64,000 nucleotides of DNA from Chryseobacterium defluvii (GTDB lineage Bacteria > Bacteroidota > Bacteroidia > Flavobacteriales > Weeksellaceae): the NCBI RefSeq assembly GCF_003634775.1, contig NZ_RBXB01000003.1:1-64000 (forward strand), written 5' to 3'. The notes under the pieces are model-generated. The model did no database searches and was not told the DNA's origin. It saw nothing but the letters and a program-made list of their open reading frames with translations. Shown here piece by piece: positions 8,899 to 16,766 of this stretch. Made by a program: the position numbers and the translations under genes. Numbering within the stretch: position 1 is the first letter of the stretch; the number at the start of each line of letters is the position of its first letter.

Positions 8899-11184
8899 TT
8901 ATTTTTTTTCTCTTCTCTGAGCGTCGAGAACGGCAATGGTAGCCAGGTTCACGATCTCATCAACACTAGAACGCATCTGCAATACGTGTACAGGTTGTTT
9001 CAGCCCCATCAAGATAGGTCCTATCACTTGAGCCACTTTCATTCCCCTGATAATTTTGTAGGATAAATTAGCACTTTCCAGGTTCGGGAAGATGAATGTA
9101 TTGGCAGGAGTTGTTTCCAGTTTTGAGAAAGGATAATCACTCAAATGGTCTGCATTCATAGCAAAATCCGGCTGAATTTCACCATCCACAACCATTTTAG
9201 GGTATTTTTCATGAAGGATGCTTACTGCTTTGGCTACTTTTTTGGAAGTCTCCGAAATGGCAGCAAAATTCTCAAAGCCAAGCATCGCAATTCTTGGCTC
9301 GATTGCGAAAGATTTAACGGTAAATTCCGCCATTTTAGCAATATTTACCAAATCTTCTGCACTTGGATTATGATTGATGGAGGTATCTGCGAAGAAAATC
9401 GGTTTTTTCTCAGACAGGATCATCATCATAGCTGCAACCTTATCCACTCCTTTATCTTTTTCAATAATTTCTAAAACAGGTCGCAATACGGAAGTATAAT
9501 TTTTTGAGAAACCAACGATTAATCCATCCGTATCTCCATGCTTCAGCATTAAGGGCCCGAAATAATCCCTTTGACGGACATATCTTTTGGCTTTGTACTC
9601 ATTCATTCCTTTTCTCTGACGAAGTTTCCAAAGGGTTTCCCTGTATTTTTTCCTGTTTTCTTCTTGGTCATCATCATTAGGATCAATAATCGGAACATTC
9701 AGACTGATTCCGAAACGTTCCATCTGTTCTTTGATGTATTTTTTCTCTCCTAAAAGAATTGGATGGGCAATTCCTTCTTCATATAGAATTTGAGCTGCTT
9801 TCAATACATTGTATTCTTCTGCATTTCCCAAGGTAATTCTCTTCGGATTGGATTTCGCACGGCTTTGCATCATTCTTACCAGCTTCTCATCTCTTCCCAT
9901 TCTGTCTAAAAGATGATTTTCGTATTCTGCAAAATCTTCAATTGTTTTTCTTGCAATACCACTATCAATAGCTGCTTTTGCAACGGCACTTGAAACTTTG
10001 GTGATTAATCTGTTATCAAACGGTTTTGGGATGAAATATTCTCTTCCGAACTGTAAATTCTGAACATTATATGCCAAAATCACCGCTTCAGGAACCGGTT
10101 CTTTTGCCAGATCAGCGATCGCATGAACTGCCGCCAGTTTCATTTCTTCATTAATTCCTTTTGCCTGAACATCCAATGCGCCACGGAAGATATACGGGAA
10201 TCCTAATACATTATTTACCTGGTTAGGATAATCGCTTCTTCCTGTTGCCATGATCACATCAGGACGTGTTGCAATAGCAAGGTCATAAGCAATTTCCGGA
10301 TCAGGATTCGCCAATGCAAAAACAATCGGATTTTCATTCATGCTGTTCAGCATTTCCGGCGTCATTACATTTCCTTTGGATAATCCTACGAAAACATCCG
10401 ATCCCTTTACGGCATCTTCTAATGTTTCAATATCGGTATTGGCAACGAAATCCAGCTTTTCGGGGGTAAGATTTTCTCTTTTATGATTGATCACACCTTT
10501 GCTGTCGCACATCAGGACATTTTCTTTTTTAAGGCCTAATGCCACATAAAGTTTAGTACATGCAATGGCGGCGGCTCCTGCTCCATTGACTACCATTTTC
10601 ACTTCATCAATTTTTTTGTTGGCGATCTGCAATGAATTGATTAATGCTGCAGCCGAAATAATAGCTGTTCCATGCTGATCATCATGCATCAAAGGAATAT
10701 CCAGCTCCTCTTTTAATCTTTGCTCGATGTAAAACGCTTCCGGTGCTTTTATATCCTCAAGGTTAATCCCTCCAAAAGTCGGAGCAATTCCTTTTACAAT
10801 GTCAATAAATTTATCCGGATCTTTTTCATCAATTTCAATATCAAAAACATTGATATCTGCAAAGATCTTAAATAAAAGACCTTTTCCTTCCATGACCGGC
10901 TTTGAAGCTTCTGCTCCGATGTCACCCAATCCAAGAACTGCTGTACCATTTGAAATTACAGCCACCAGATTTCCTTTTCCGGTGTAATCATAAACCGTTT
11001 CGGGCTTTTCATGAATTTCCATACACGGAACAGCCACTCCCGGAGAATATGCCAATGACAAATCTCTTTGGGAAGAGTGTGGTTTGGAAGGAATGACTTC
11101 TATTTTTCCTTTGGGTTCGGTTTTATGGTAATCTAACGCGGCCTGATTGAAATTCTTTTCGTCGCGGTGAGTTTTACTTGACAT
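8899..11184 (-). CDS. maeB: NADP-dependent malic enzyme (MaeB type)
   Basis: Oxidative decarboxylation of malate to pyruvate with reduction of NADP, supplying pyruvate and NADPH. At 761 residues it is the long MaeB form. The malic enzyme half (about 1-430) has the substrate and metal-binding segments LAYSPGVAVPC, TAVLGLGDIGAEASKPVMEGK, EDIKAPEAF and MHDDQHGTAI, and a Rossmann dinucleotide site (VVNGAGAAAIAC). The C-terminal half (about 430-761) is a phosphotransacetylase-like domain, which in MaeB homologues is catalytically inactive and regulatory. It lies 15 bases after the kinase-like gene and probably shares its transcript; a strong terminator follows. Confidence 0.95.
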   Translation of the reverse strand: MSSKTHRDEKNFNQAALDYHKTEPKGKIEVIPSKPHSSQRDLSLAYSPGVAVPCMEIHEKPETVYDYTGKGNLVAVISNGTAVLGLGDIGAEASKPVMEGKGLLFKIFADINVFDIEIDEKDPDKFIDIVKGIAPTFGGINLEDIKAPEAFYIEQRLKEELDIPLMHDDQHGTAIISAAALINSLQIANKKIDEVKMVVNGAGAAAIACTKLYVALGLKKENVLMCDSKGVINHKRENLTPEKLDFVANTDIETLEDAVKGSDVFVGLSKGNVMTPEMLNSMNENPIVFALANPDPEIAYDLAIATRPDVIMATGRSDYPNQVNNVLGFPYIFRGALDVQAKGINEEMKLAAVHAIADLAKEPVPEAVILAYNVQNLQFGREYFIPKPFDNRLITKVSSAVAKAAIDSGIARKTIEDFAEYENHLLDRMGRDEKLVRMMQSRAKSNPKRITLGNAEEYNVLKAAQILYEEGIAHPILLGEKKYIKEQMERFGISLNVPIIDPNDDDQEENRKKYRETLWKLRQRKGMNEYKAKRYVRQRDYFGPLMLKHGDTDGLIVGFSKNYTSVLRPVLEIIEKDKGVDKVAAMMMILSEKKPIFFADTSINHNPSAEDLVNIAKMAEFTVKSFAIEPRIAMLGFENFAAISETSKKVAKAVSILHEKYPKMVVDGEIQPDFAMNADHLSDYPFSKLETTPANTFIFPNLESANLSYKIIRGMKVAQVIGPILMGLKQPVHVLQMRSSVDEIVNLATIAVLDAQRREKK

Positions 11185-11199
11185 AAATTTTGTTTTTTA

Positions 11200-12051
11200 T
11201 TAAAGGATATATTTAATATGGTAGTTGACTAAGCTCTCTATAGGTTTCTGTACAACATGCCCCACATTTAAATTAAGTTCTGCAGCAGCAGAACGCAGTA
11301 TATTTTCGTAATAGTATGCGATGGAACCAATAAAATTGATTTCAGCGTCTTTTGATTCTTCATAAGGCAGGACCTGGTAGTCGAAGAAATTCATCATTTC
11401 ATCAAAAACCATTTGTTTAAAGTAAGGATGTTCTTTTCTTTCTACCACAAATTTATTGAAATCTGCCAAATAAGCATTCGGTCTGGTGGTATGATACATG
11501 TTTTTTAAAGCCTCATCAATGGTTAACTGATAAGTATCTTCGAATTCCCGGTGAAGATCTTCAGGAAGTTTTTGCATAAAGTATCTGCGTACCAATTGTT
11601 TTCCAATGGCACTTCCGCTTCCTTCATCTCCCATAAGGAACCCTAATGAAGGTAGTTTTATTTTTAATTTTTGTCCGTCAAAATAGCAAGAATTAGAACC
11701 TGTTCCCATAATGCAGACAATAGCCGGTTTCCCGTTATAAGCTGCATATGCTGCTGCCATAAGGTCTTCTTTCACGGTTATGGACGCATTTCCGAATACT
11801 TTACTCAATTCTTCTTCTATGGTTTCACAGTTTTTCTGAATACCACATCCGGAGCCGTAAAAGAAAATTCTGGTAATGGAGTTTTTAACCGTAGCTAAAC
11901 TATTATTCTTTTCTATTTCGGGAACTATAAGTTCTTTGTTGATAAAATTGGGATTAAAACCTATGGTTTCCGTTTTTAAAAAAACTTTTTTGAAATCATC
12001 CAATATTACCCAATCTGTCTTGGTAGAACCACTATCAACAATAGCAACCAT
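11200..12051 (-). CDS. BadF/BadG-type ATPase, probable N-acetylglucosamine kinase
   Basis: A 283-residue member of the sugar-kinase/Hsp70/actin superfamily. The phosphate-1 loop is DSGSTKTDW at 6-14, the phosphate-2 motif is IMGTGSNS at 114-121, and GDEGSGSAIG at 141-150 is characteristic of the BadF/BadG/BcrA family that includes eukaryotic-type GlcNAc kinases. Substrate is inferred: Bacteroidota homologues are usually annotated as N-acetylglucosamine kinases, and a role in amino-sugar salvage fits, but nothing in this locus proves it. It heads the leftward operon with the malic enzyme. Confidence 0.8.
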   Translation of the reverse strand: MVAIVDSGSTKTDWVILDDFKKVFLKTETIGFNPNFINKELIVPEIEKNNSLATVKNSITRIFFYGSGCGIQKNCETIEEELSKVFGNASITVKEDLMAAAYAAYNGKPAIVCIMGTGSNSCYFDGQKLKIKLPSLGFLMGDEGSGSAIGKQLVRRYFMQKLPEDLHREFEDTYQLTIDEALKNMYHTTRPNAYLADFNKFVVERKEHPYFKQMVFDEMMNFFDYQVLPYEESKDAEINFIGSIAYYYENILRSAAAELNLNVGHVVQKPIESLVNYHIKYIL

Positions 12052-12075
12052 ATTTTACATTTTAATTTAAGGATG

Positions 12076-12083
12076 CTAAATTA
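12076..12083 (-). promoter_or_regulatory. Possible -7 box of the kinase/malic enzyme operon
   Basis: TAATTTAG on the minus strand matches seven of eight positions of TAnnTTTG and lies about 25 bases upstream of the ATG at 12051. No convincing -33 TTTG is found at the right distance, so the call is weak. Confidence 0.3.
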
Positions 12084-12129
12084 TGAATTTATCTTGAAAA
12101 AGAGCTTAACAAACCCTTTGGAAGCGACA

Positions 12130-12393
12130 TCATTGTTTTATATCAGTTTTTTCTTTGTTGAATTGTATCAGCCAGTCTTCTATTTCGTCTTCAAGATAGG
12201 AGGTCTGAAGAATCATGGCATTAATAAAATCATCGGGAACAGGTTCTCCCTTAGAATTTTCAAGGTTCCAAAGTTCATTGGACATATTTTCATACTCTGA
12301 ATATACTCGTTTGAACCGGGTATTTTCTCTTTCCAGAGCTTCAATATTTTTTTGTTGGAGCTGGAATTTTCTGTATTTGTTTTGACGTTTCAT
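12130..12393 (-). CDS. Small charged helical protein of unknown function
   Basis: An 87-residue protein rich in Lys, Glu and Gln without signal peptide or membrane segment. The first 45 residues (MKRQNKYRKFQLQQKNIEAL...) look like an amphipathic helix or short coiled coil; the C-terminal part is acidic (SYLEDEIEDW). I do not recognise the family. It precedes the kinase gene on the same strand by about 80 bases. Real coding status is supported by the codon pattern and absence of a competing gene on the other strand. Confidence 0.6.
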   Translation of the reverse strand: MKRQNKYRKFQLQQKNIEALERENTRFKRVYSEYENMSNELWNLENSKGEPVPDDFINAMILQTSYLEDEIEDWLIQFNKEKTDIKQ

Positions 12394-12600
12394 ACAAATA
12401 GTAATATAAAAGGGTTACAAAAAAGGTTTTGGTAGTACGTTCAAACACGCATTACAAGATAGAAAAAACCATCAACACAAATAGTTGAAAATGAATTTAT
12501 TATCAGGTATATTTTACATCATTCTGAAAACTAAATTTAGAAATATTTTTGAATCTGAAAAAATATTTAACAACTTTTTTTACTGTTTAACATATAGTTA

Positions 12601-12608
12601 TAAATTTG
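12601..12608 (+). promoter_or_regulatory. -7 box upstream of the GtrA-like gene
   Basis: TAAATTTG is an exact match to the Bacteroidota -7 consensus and lies 18 bases before the ATG at 12626. A T-rich stretch at 12574-12580 could serve as the -33 region but lacks a clear TTTG. Confidence 0.45.
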
Positions 12609-12625
12609 CACATCATATCACTTGA

Positions 12626-13084
12626 ATGAGAGAATTACTAATACGCCAGAAACAAATTTTATTCTTCATTATTGCAGGAGGGCTCAGTGCTGTTGTAGAG
12701 ATCGGAAGTTTTAAGATCTTCAGCACCTATCTTCCTCATCTTATTTCTCAGGAAACAGATTTTCATGGCATACACTATCCTTTGAGTAATATATTCTCTA
12801 CGAGTTGTGGAATCATCACCAATTATTTTCTAAGCATCTGGTTTGTTTTTGAAAGGGGGAAACATTCCAAAAGAAAAGAGTTTGCTTATTTTATGATGGT
12901 CTCTTTTATCTCGACCTTGCTAAGCCTTGCTTTTTTCCAAATATTTTATAGCTGTATATTTAAAGACAATATCAATTTAATTTTGTATACCTTGAGCCCG
13001 GAAATGATCAGTAAGATCGCTGCTATTTTATTGGTTTCCGTCCTTAATTATTCTGTAAAGAAGAAAGTAATTTTTAATGGTTGA
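12626..13084 (+). CDS. GtrA-like membrane protein
   Basis: A 152-residue protein with four predicted membrane helices and the GtrA family layout: FFIIAGGLSAVVEIG in the first helix, then SNIFSTSCGIITNYFLSIWFVF in the second, followed by a basic loop (ERGKHSKRKEF) and two further helices. GtrA-like proteins are thought to flip or help transfer lipid-linked sugars to the cell surface. Three bases separate it from the downstream acyltransferase, so both probably act on envelope lipids or glycolipids, which is inference from proximity. Confidence 0.85.
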   Translation: MRELLIRQKQILFFIIAGGLSAVVEIGSFKIFSTYLPHLISQETDFHGIHYPLSNIFSTSCGIITNYFLSIWFVFERGKHSKRKEFAYFMMVSFISTLLSLAFFQIFYSCIFKDNINLILYTLSPEMISKIAAILLVSVLNYSVKKKVIFNG

Positions 13085-13087
13085 TTT

Positions 13088-13816
13088 GTGGTAAAGATTT
13101 TAAATTATCTCTGGAGATTCTGGCTGCTGGTGTTAGCCTTTGTACTAACCATCATTTTAGGAGTACCTGTTTATATTCTGTCTTTCAGTAAAAGACACTA
13201 TAAATATGCTTATCAATTTATCCGCATCTGGTGTTACGGGATGTTCTATGGGATGGGACTTCGTTATGAGCTGATCAACCTTACGGATAAAAAAATCGAC
13301 AAAAATCAGCAGTATGTAGTTATCTCCAATCATACTTCTATTATGGATATTATGCTCCCCTGCATTCTATTTCCCAATCATCCTCTTTGCTATGTGGGAA
13401 AAAAGGAGCTTGTAAGAATTCCTATTTTCGGGACCATCTATAAAAGAATATGTGTGATGGTAGACAGAAGCAGCGCAAGAAGCCGTGCGGATGTTTACAG
13501 AAGATGTGCTGAAAAGATGGAGGAAGGCAATAGTATTGTAATTTTTCCTGAAGGTGGTGTTCCTGATGATACTTCTATTATACTGGATGATTTTAAAGAC
13601 GGGGCGTTCATTTTATCTTCTAAGCATCAATCTCCTATTGCCGTATTTACTTTTGTCGGACTCAAGGAAATGTTCCCGTTTGATAATTCCAAAGGATATC
13701 CGGGAAAGGTAAAAGTATATTTCAATGATATTATTGAACCTACTGAATTTCCGAAAGAATCAAGATTGTCTTCTTTTGAGACAATAAAAAATACTTTAAC
13801 AAATCATTCTTTTTAA
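13088..13816 (+). CDS. 1-acyl-sn-glycerol-3-phosphate acyltransferase family protein
   Basis: PlsC-type acyltransferase of 242 residues, expected to acylate lysophosphatidic acid or a similar acceptor at the inner membrane. The catalytic NHTSIMD (His82, Asp87) fits the HxxxxD motif, and the acceptor-binding FPEGG is at 153-157. An N-terminal membrane helix covers about 8-32. The start is a GTG at 13088, three bases after the GtrA-like stop; no ATG start is available in frame nearby, and MVKILNYLWRFW is a natural N-terminus for this family. Confidence 0.88.
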   Translation: MVKILNYLWRFWLLVLAFVLTIILGVPVYILSFSKRHYKYAYQFIRIWCYGMFYGMGLRYELINLTDKKIDKNQQYVVISNHTSIMDIMLPCILFPNHPLCYVGKKELVRIPIFGTIYKRICVMVDRSSARSRADVYRRCAEKMEEGNSIVIFPEGGVPDDTSIILDDFKDGAFILSSKHQSPIAVFTFVGLKEMFPFDNSKGYPGKVKVYFNDIIEPTEFPKESRLSSFETIKNTLTNHSF

Positions 13817-13826
13817 AAGAATTAAT

Positions 13827-13834
13827 TATATTTG
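13827..13834 (+). promoter_or_regulatory. -7 box upstream of the MFS transporter gene
   Basis: TATATTTG matches TAnnTTTG exactly and lies 25 bases before the ATG at 13859. No clear TTTG is seen at the -33 distance, so independent transcription of the transporter gene is only suggested. Confidence 0.4.
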
Positions 13835-13858
13835 TTTAAACTAACTGTAAAAATATTT

Positions 13859-15328
13859 ATGGAACATCACAACGAGCAAACCAAATGGTCTCAATTTATA
13901 TCATTGGTTATTGTATTTTTCTTCTGGGGTTTTGTTGCTGCAAGTAATGATATTCTGATCCCTGTATTCAAAAAAAGTTTCACACTTTCGCAGGTACAGT
14001 CACAATTGGTAGCGTGGGCATTTTATGTTGCTTACTTTGTGGGGTCTCTCATATTCTTCATCATCTCATTAAAAAGTGATATCCTGCAAAAATTCGGGTA
14101 TAAAAAAACCCTTGCTGCGGGATTAATTATATCAGCTGTGGGAGCTTTTCTATTTGTACCGGCTGCCACTTCGCAAAACTTCTGGTTTTTCTTAACGGCA
14201 CTGTTTATCGTAGGTCTCGGGTTTTCCGTCCAGCAGATTGTCGCCAATCCTTTAGCCATCAAAATGGGGAGTCCAAATACGGGAGCACACCGATTAACAC
14301 TTGCCGGAGGAATCAACTCTTTGGGGACAACCATCGGGCCAATCTTATTGGGAATAGCCCTTTTCGGGACCGGAAGTGAACATACTGAACTATCGTTGGA
14401 TGACGTAAAACTACCTTTCATTATTTTAGGAGTAGCATTTATTTTAGTAGCCATTTTCATGCTGTTTTCTAAGATCGAAGATCCTGCCAAGACAGAAGAA
14501 AAGAAAATAGAAGCCGGAGAGGAAAAATTCAATCTATTCAAATACCCTCAATTGGTTTTGGGAATGATTGCCATCTTCATTTATGTAGGTGTTGAAGTTT
14601 CTATTATCAGTAACCTTCCCGCTTTACTTCATACCCATGAATTCGGAAATGTTTTGGAACACAATATTGCTCCTTTCATTTCTTTGTATTGGGGAAGTTT
14701 AATGATCGGAAGATGGAACGGAGGGATCAACGTTTTTGATACTTCAAAAACAACGAACCTGATTTTAAAATTTGTAGTTCCATTTATTGCATTCGGAATT
14801 ATTTTAATAGCAAATACGCTAAGCGGTAAAGATGTTTCGGCGTTCTATATTTATCCGATCTGGATCATTATTTTTATTCTGATGAGCTTCATTGGAGGGA
14901 AAAATGCAGGAAAAACTTTAATGATTTTTGGTGTTGCCGGAGTTATCATGATGCTTTGCGGATTATTTTATCCGGACAAAGAAATTGCAAAATATTTCTT
15001 CATTTCCGGAGGCTTGTTCTGCTCTATTATGTGGCCTTCAATTTTCGATTTAGCCATTGCCGGTTTGGGGAAAAATACAGGGAAAGCATCTTCTTTCCTT
15101 ATCATGATGATTTTGGGAGGTGGAATTATTCCTTTATTACAAGGGTGGATTTGTGACTTCGATAAAGCTAATCCAAGCGGAATTATGGGAATCACGTATA
15201 CTCACTTCTCCTATATTATTCCTGTATTCTGTTTCTTGTATCTGGCCTTTTACGGATTTATCACTCCGAAGATATTGAGGAAACAAGGTGTTGCTTTAAG
15301 TGAAGAAAGTTCTGGCAGTGGGCATTAA
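13859..15328 (+). CDS. Sugar MFS transporter, FucP-like
   Basis: A 489-residue major facilitator protein with twelve hydrophobic helices. It resembles the fucose/glucose/galactose proton symporters of the FucP branch: VIVFFFWGFVAASNDILIPVFK in helix 1, QQIVANPLAIKMGSPNTGAHRLTLAGGINSLGT-like region in helices 4-5 (seen as short motifs NPLA and GAHRLT), and IGGKNAGKT between the two halves. Import of a hexose or deoxyhexose across the inner membrane is inferred from the family. Nine in-frame codons precede the ATG at 13859, but that extension overlaps the -7 box and is not family-like. Confidence 0.9.
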   Translation: MEHHNEQTKWSQFISLVIVFFFWGFVAASNDILIPVFKKSFTLSQVQSQLVAWAFYVAYFVGSLIFFIISLKSDILQKFGYKKTLAAGLIISAVGAFLFVPAATSQNFWFFLTALFIVGLGFSVQQIVANPLAIKMGSPNTGAHRLTLAGGINSLGTTIGPILLGIALFGTGSEHTELSLDDVKLPFIILGVAFILVAIFMLFSKIEDPAKTEEKKIEAGEEKFNLFKYPQLVLGMIAIFIYVGVEVSIISNLPALLHTHEFGNVLEHNIAPFISLYWGSLMIGRWNGGINVFDTSKTTNLILKFVVPFIAFGIILIANTLSGKDVSAFYIYPIWIIIFILMSFIGGKNAGKTLMIFGVAGVIMMLCGLFYPDKEIAKYFFISGGLFCSIMWPSIFDLAIAGLGKNTGKASSFLIMMILGGGIIPLLQGWICDFDKANPSGIMGITYTHFSYIIPVFCFLYLAFYGFITPKILRKQGVALSEESSGSGH

Positions 15329-15332
15329 TAGT

Positions 15333-16376
15333 ATGAAAACATATAAGAAAAAAAGATTTTGGGCAGCTACTTTAGTTGTCCAAATTCTTTTGTTCTATGT
15401 CTTCTCGATGTCAGGGATTATGATCTCTCTTTTTGAGAACTTCTTCGAGGTTCAGAAATGGGCTCATCAAATACTATTTGCATGGATTCCATTTTCGATA
15501 GGTGATGTGATGTATATCCTATTGGGTCTTCTTATCCTCTATTATTTAGTTAAATGCTGTAAAAAAACCTCCAGAAGCAATGCAGTTTTAAAGCTTCTTT
15601 TCATCATCAATATTTTTTATTTCATTTACCAGGTATTTTGGGGTATGCTCTATTTTCAGACCCCGATTATCAAAAAGCTTTCACAGCAGCAAGAGCCTGA
15701 TCTGAATAAAGCAAAACAACTGGCATTACGATATCTCGATCAATGCAAACTAAGCCGGGAACTGGTAAAAGAAGATAAAAACGGAGTTTTTGTGGTGACC
15801 GATTTGCAGGCGGTTCAAAGGGAAATCCTTGCTCAGCAGCAAAAGCTTCCGAAATATATCTCAGACAAGAAAGGGCTTCAGATTAATGCTTTCAAGCCCA
15901 GTATCTTCAAAAACGTAATGAGCTTTACCGGCATTTTGGGATATTATAATCCGTTCACAGCCGAAGCGCAGTATAATGCCGAATTGCCATCTACATTCAT
16001 TCCGTTTACAACGGCACACGAAAGTTCGCATCAATTAGGATTTGCCAGAGAGCAGGAAGCCAATTTTATCGGTTACCTGATGGGAGTACATTCTGAAAAT
16101 ATTGAGCTGAGATACAGCACAGAATATTTTACATTAAAAAGTCTTTTGCGCTTTATTATTGAAAAGGATCCTGACTTTGTAGAATCGGTTCTAAGGAATT
16201 ATTCTCCTGCCATGAAAAGGGATAGATTATATGAAAAAAGCTTTGTCCTGAAACATCAGGGATGGCTGGATGACTTCTTCGGTATGACCAATAATCTTTT
16301 TCTGAAAAGCAACCAGCAGGAAGGCTCCATTACTTATTCTTACTTCATTGATTTGTTACTGAATTACGAAAATTGA
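15333..16376 (+). CDS. DUF3810 family protein, putative membrane metallopeptidase
   Basis: A 347-residue protein with three N-terminal membrane helices (about 12-36, 46-75, 87-108) followed by a soluble domain containing a zinc-peptidase motif: TTAHESSHQLGF with His229, Glu230 and His233 (HExxH), and Glu residues at 240-242 (AREQEANF) as candidate third ligand. This matches the Bacteroidota DUF3810 family. Peptidase activity is inferred from the motif. A GTG at 15300 would give an 11-residue extension overlapping the transporter gene by 29 bases; the ATG at 15333, five bases after that gene's stop, is preferred. Confidence 0.85.
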   Translation: MKTYKKKRFWAATLVVQILLFYVFSMSGIMISLFENFFEVQKWAHQILFAWIPFSIGDVMYILLGLLILYYLVKCCKKTSRSNAVLKLLFIINIFYFIYQVFWGMLYFQTPIIKKLSQQQEPDLNKAKQLALRYLDQCKLSRELVKEDKNGVFVVTDLQAVQREILAQQQKLPKYISDKKGLQINAFKPSIFKNVMSFTGILGYYNPFTAEAQYNAELPSTFIPFTTAHESSHQLGFAREQEANFIGYLMGVHSENIELRYSTEYFTLKSLLRFIIEKDPDFVESVLRNYSPAMKRDRLYEKSFVLKHQGWLDDFFGMTNNLFLKSNQQEGSITYSYFIDLLLNYEN

Positions 16377-16377
16377 T

Positions 16378-16467
16378 AAAAACAAAAGAATCGTACCAGG
16401 CGATACGATTCTAAAAACACAAATGATGAAAAAAAATTTATTACCTTGACTTGTTCCCTCATTCAAG
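16378..16467 (-). ncRNA. Candidate small RNA of about 90 nt
   Basis: On the minus strand a promoter (TTTG at 16503-16500, 18-base spacer, TACTTTTA at 16481-16474) is followed by a 5' hairpin made by CCTTGA and TCAAGG (16468-16463 with 16449-16444, 13-base loop), an AT-rich linker, and a terminator hairpin GAATCGTA/TACGATTC (16411-16404 with 16395-16388) ending in TTTTGTTTTTAT. The unit is complete: promoter, structured body, terminator, and no protein-coding frame longer than a few codons. It lies outside any leader because transcription runs away from the S15 gene and into the end of DUF3810. I do not recognise the RNA family. Confidence 0.45.
16380..16411. terminator. Terminator hairpin after DUF3810 / end of the candidate small RNA
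   Basis: An 8-bp perfect stem GAATCGTA/TACGATTC (16388-16395 and 16404-16411) with an 8-base loop. The T-rich tail is on the minus strand, so it fits best as the end of the leftward small RNA, but its position 12 bases after the DUF3810 stop means it may also stop rightward transcription. Confidence 0.65.
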
Positions 16468-16473
16468 GCGATG

Positions 16474-16503
16474 TAAAAGTACAACATATTTTATAAATAC
16501 AAA
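16474..16503 (-). promoter_or_regulatory. Promoter of the candidate small RNA
   Basis: TTTG at 16503-16500 and TACTTTTA at 16481-16474 on the minus strand, separated by 18 bases. The -7 box matches seven of eight consensus positions (final A in place of G). The spacing is ideal for the Bacteroidota housekeeping sigma factor. Confidence 0.45.
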
Positions 16504-16766
16504 AACATTTTTCGCCTTTTTTAAAACTTTAAGAAAACTTTAAGATTTTTTAAGTTCTGTTGAGTTTAATCACCTTTAAATGACTTATTTATAATCTATT
16601 AAACTTGTAAAAGATATTTATATTTGACTTATTTTTAATGTATTTCTTGTACGAAATCAAACAATTGTTTAAAAATGTGTTAATTTTGAAAATCACCGTT
16701 ATTTTTTCAGGAAAATTTCAAAAAAAATTGTTTGACAACTCTAACTTTTATAAAAAAATAATCCAT

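Larger units (their letters stand above)
16377..16766. other. 390-base spacer between convergent genes
   Basis: AT-rich spacer between the DUF3810 stop and the S15 hydrolase stop. Its left 130 bases hold a candidate minus-strand small RNA with promoter and terminator. The remaining part (about 16510-16760) is very AT-rich; frames open there have no family signal and poor composition, and I see no other feature. Confidence 0.6.

Noticed and set aside
14032..14541. Open frame of 169 codons on the minus strand
   Set aside because: Antisense to the MFS transporter; the residue pattern mirrors the transporter codons and has no independent signal.
16423..16449. Eight-codon micro-ORF (MMKKNLLP) on the plus strand followed by a hairpin, as a leader peptide
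   Set aside because: No gene follows on that strand; the same bases make better sense as part of the minus-strand small RNA candidate.
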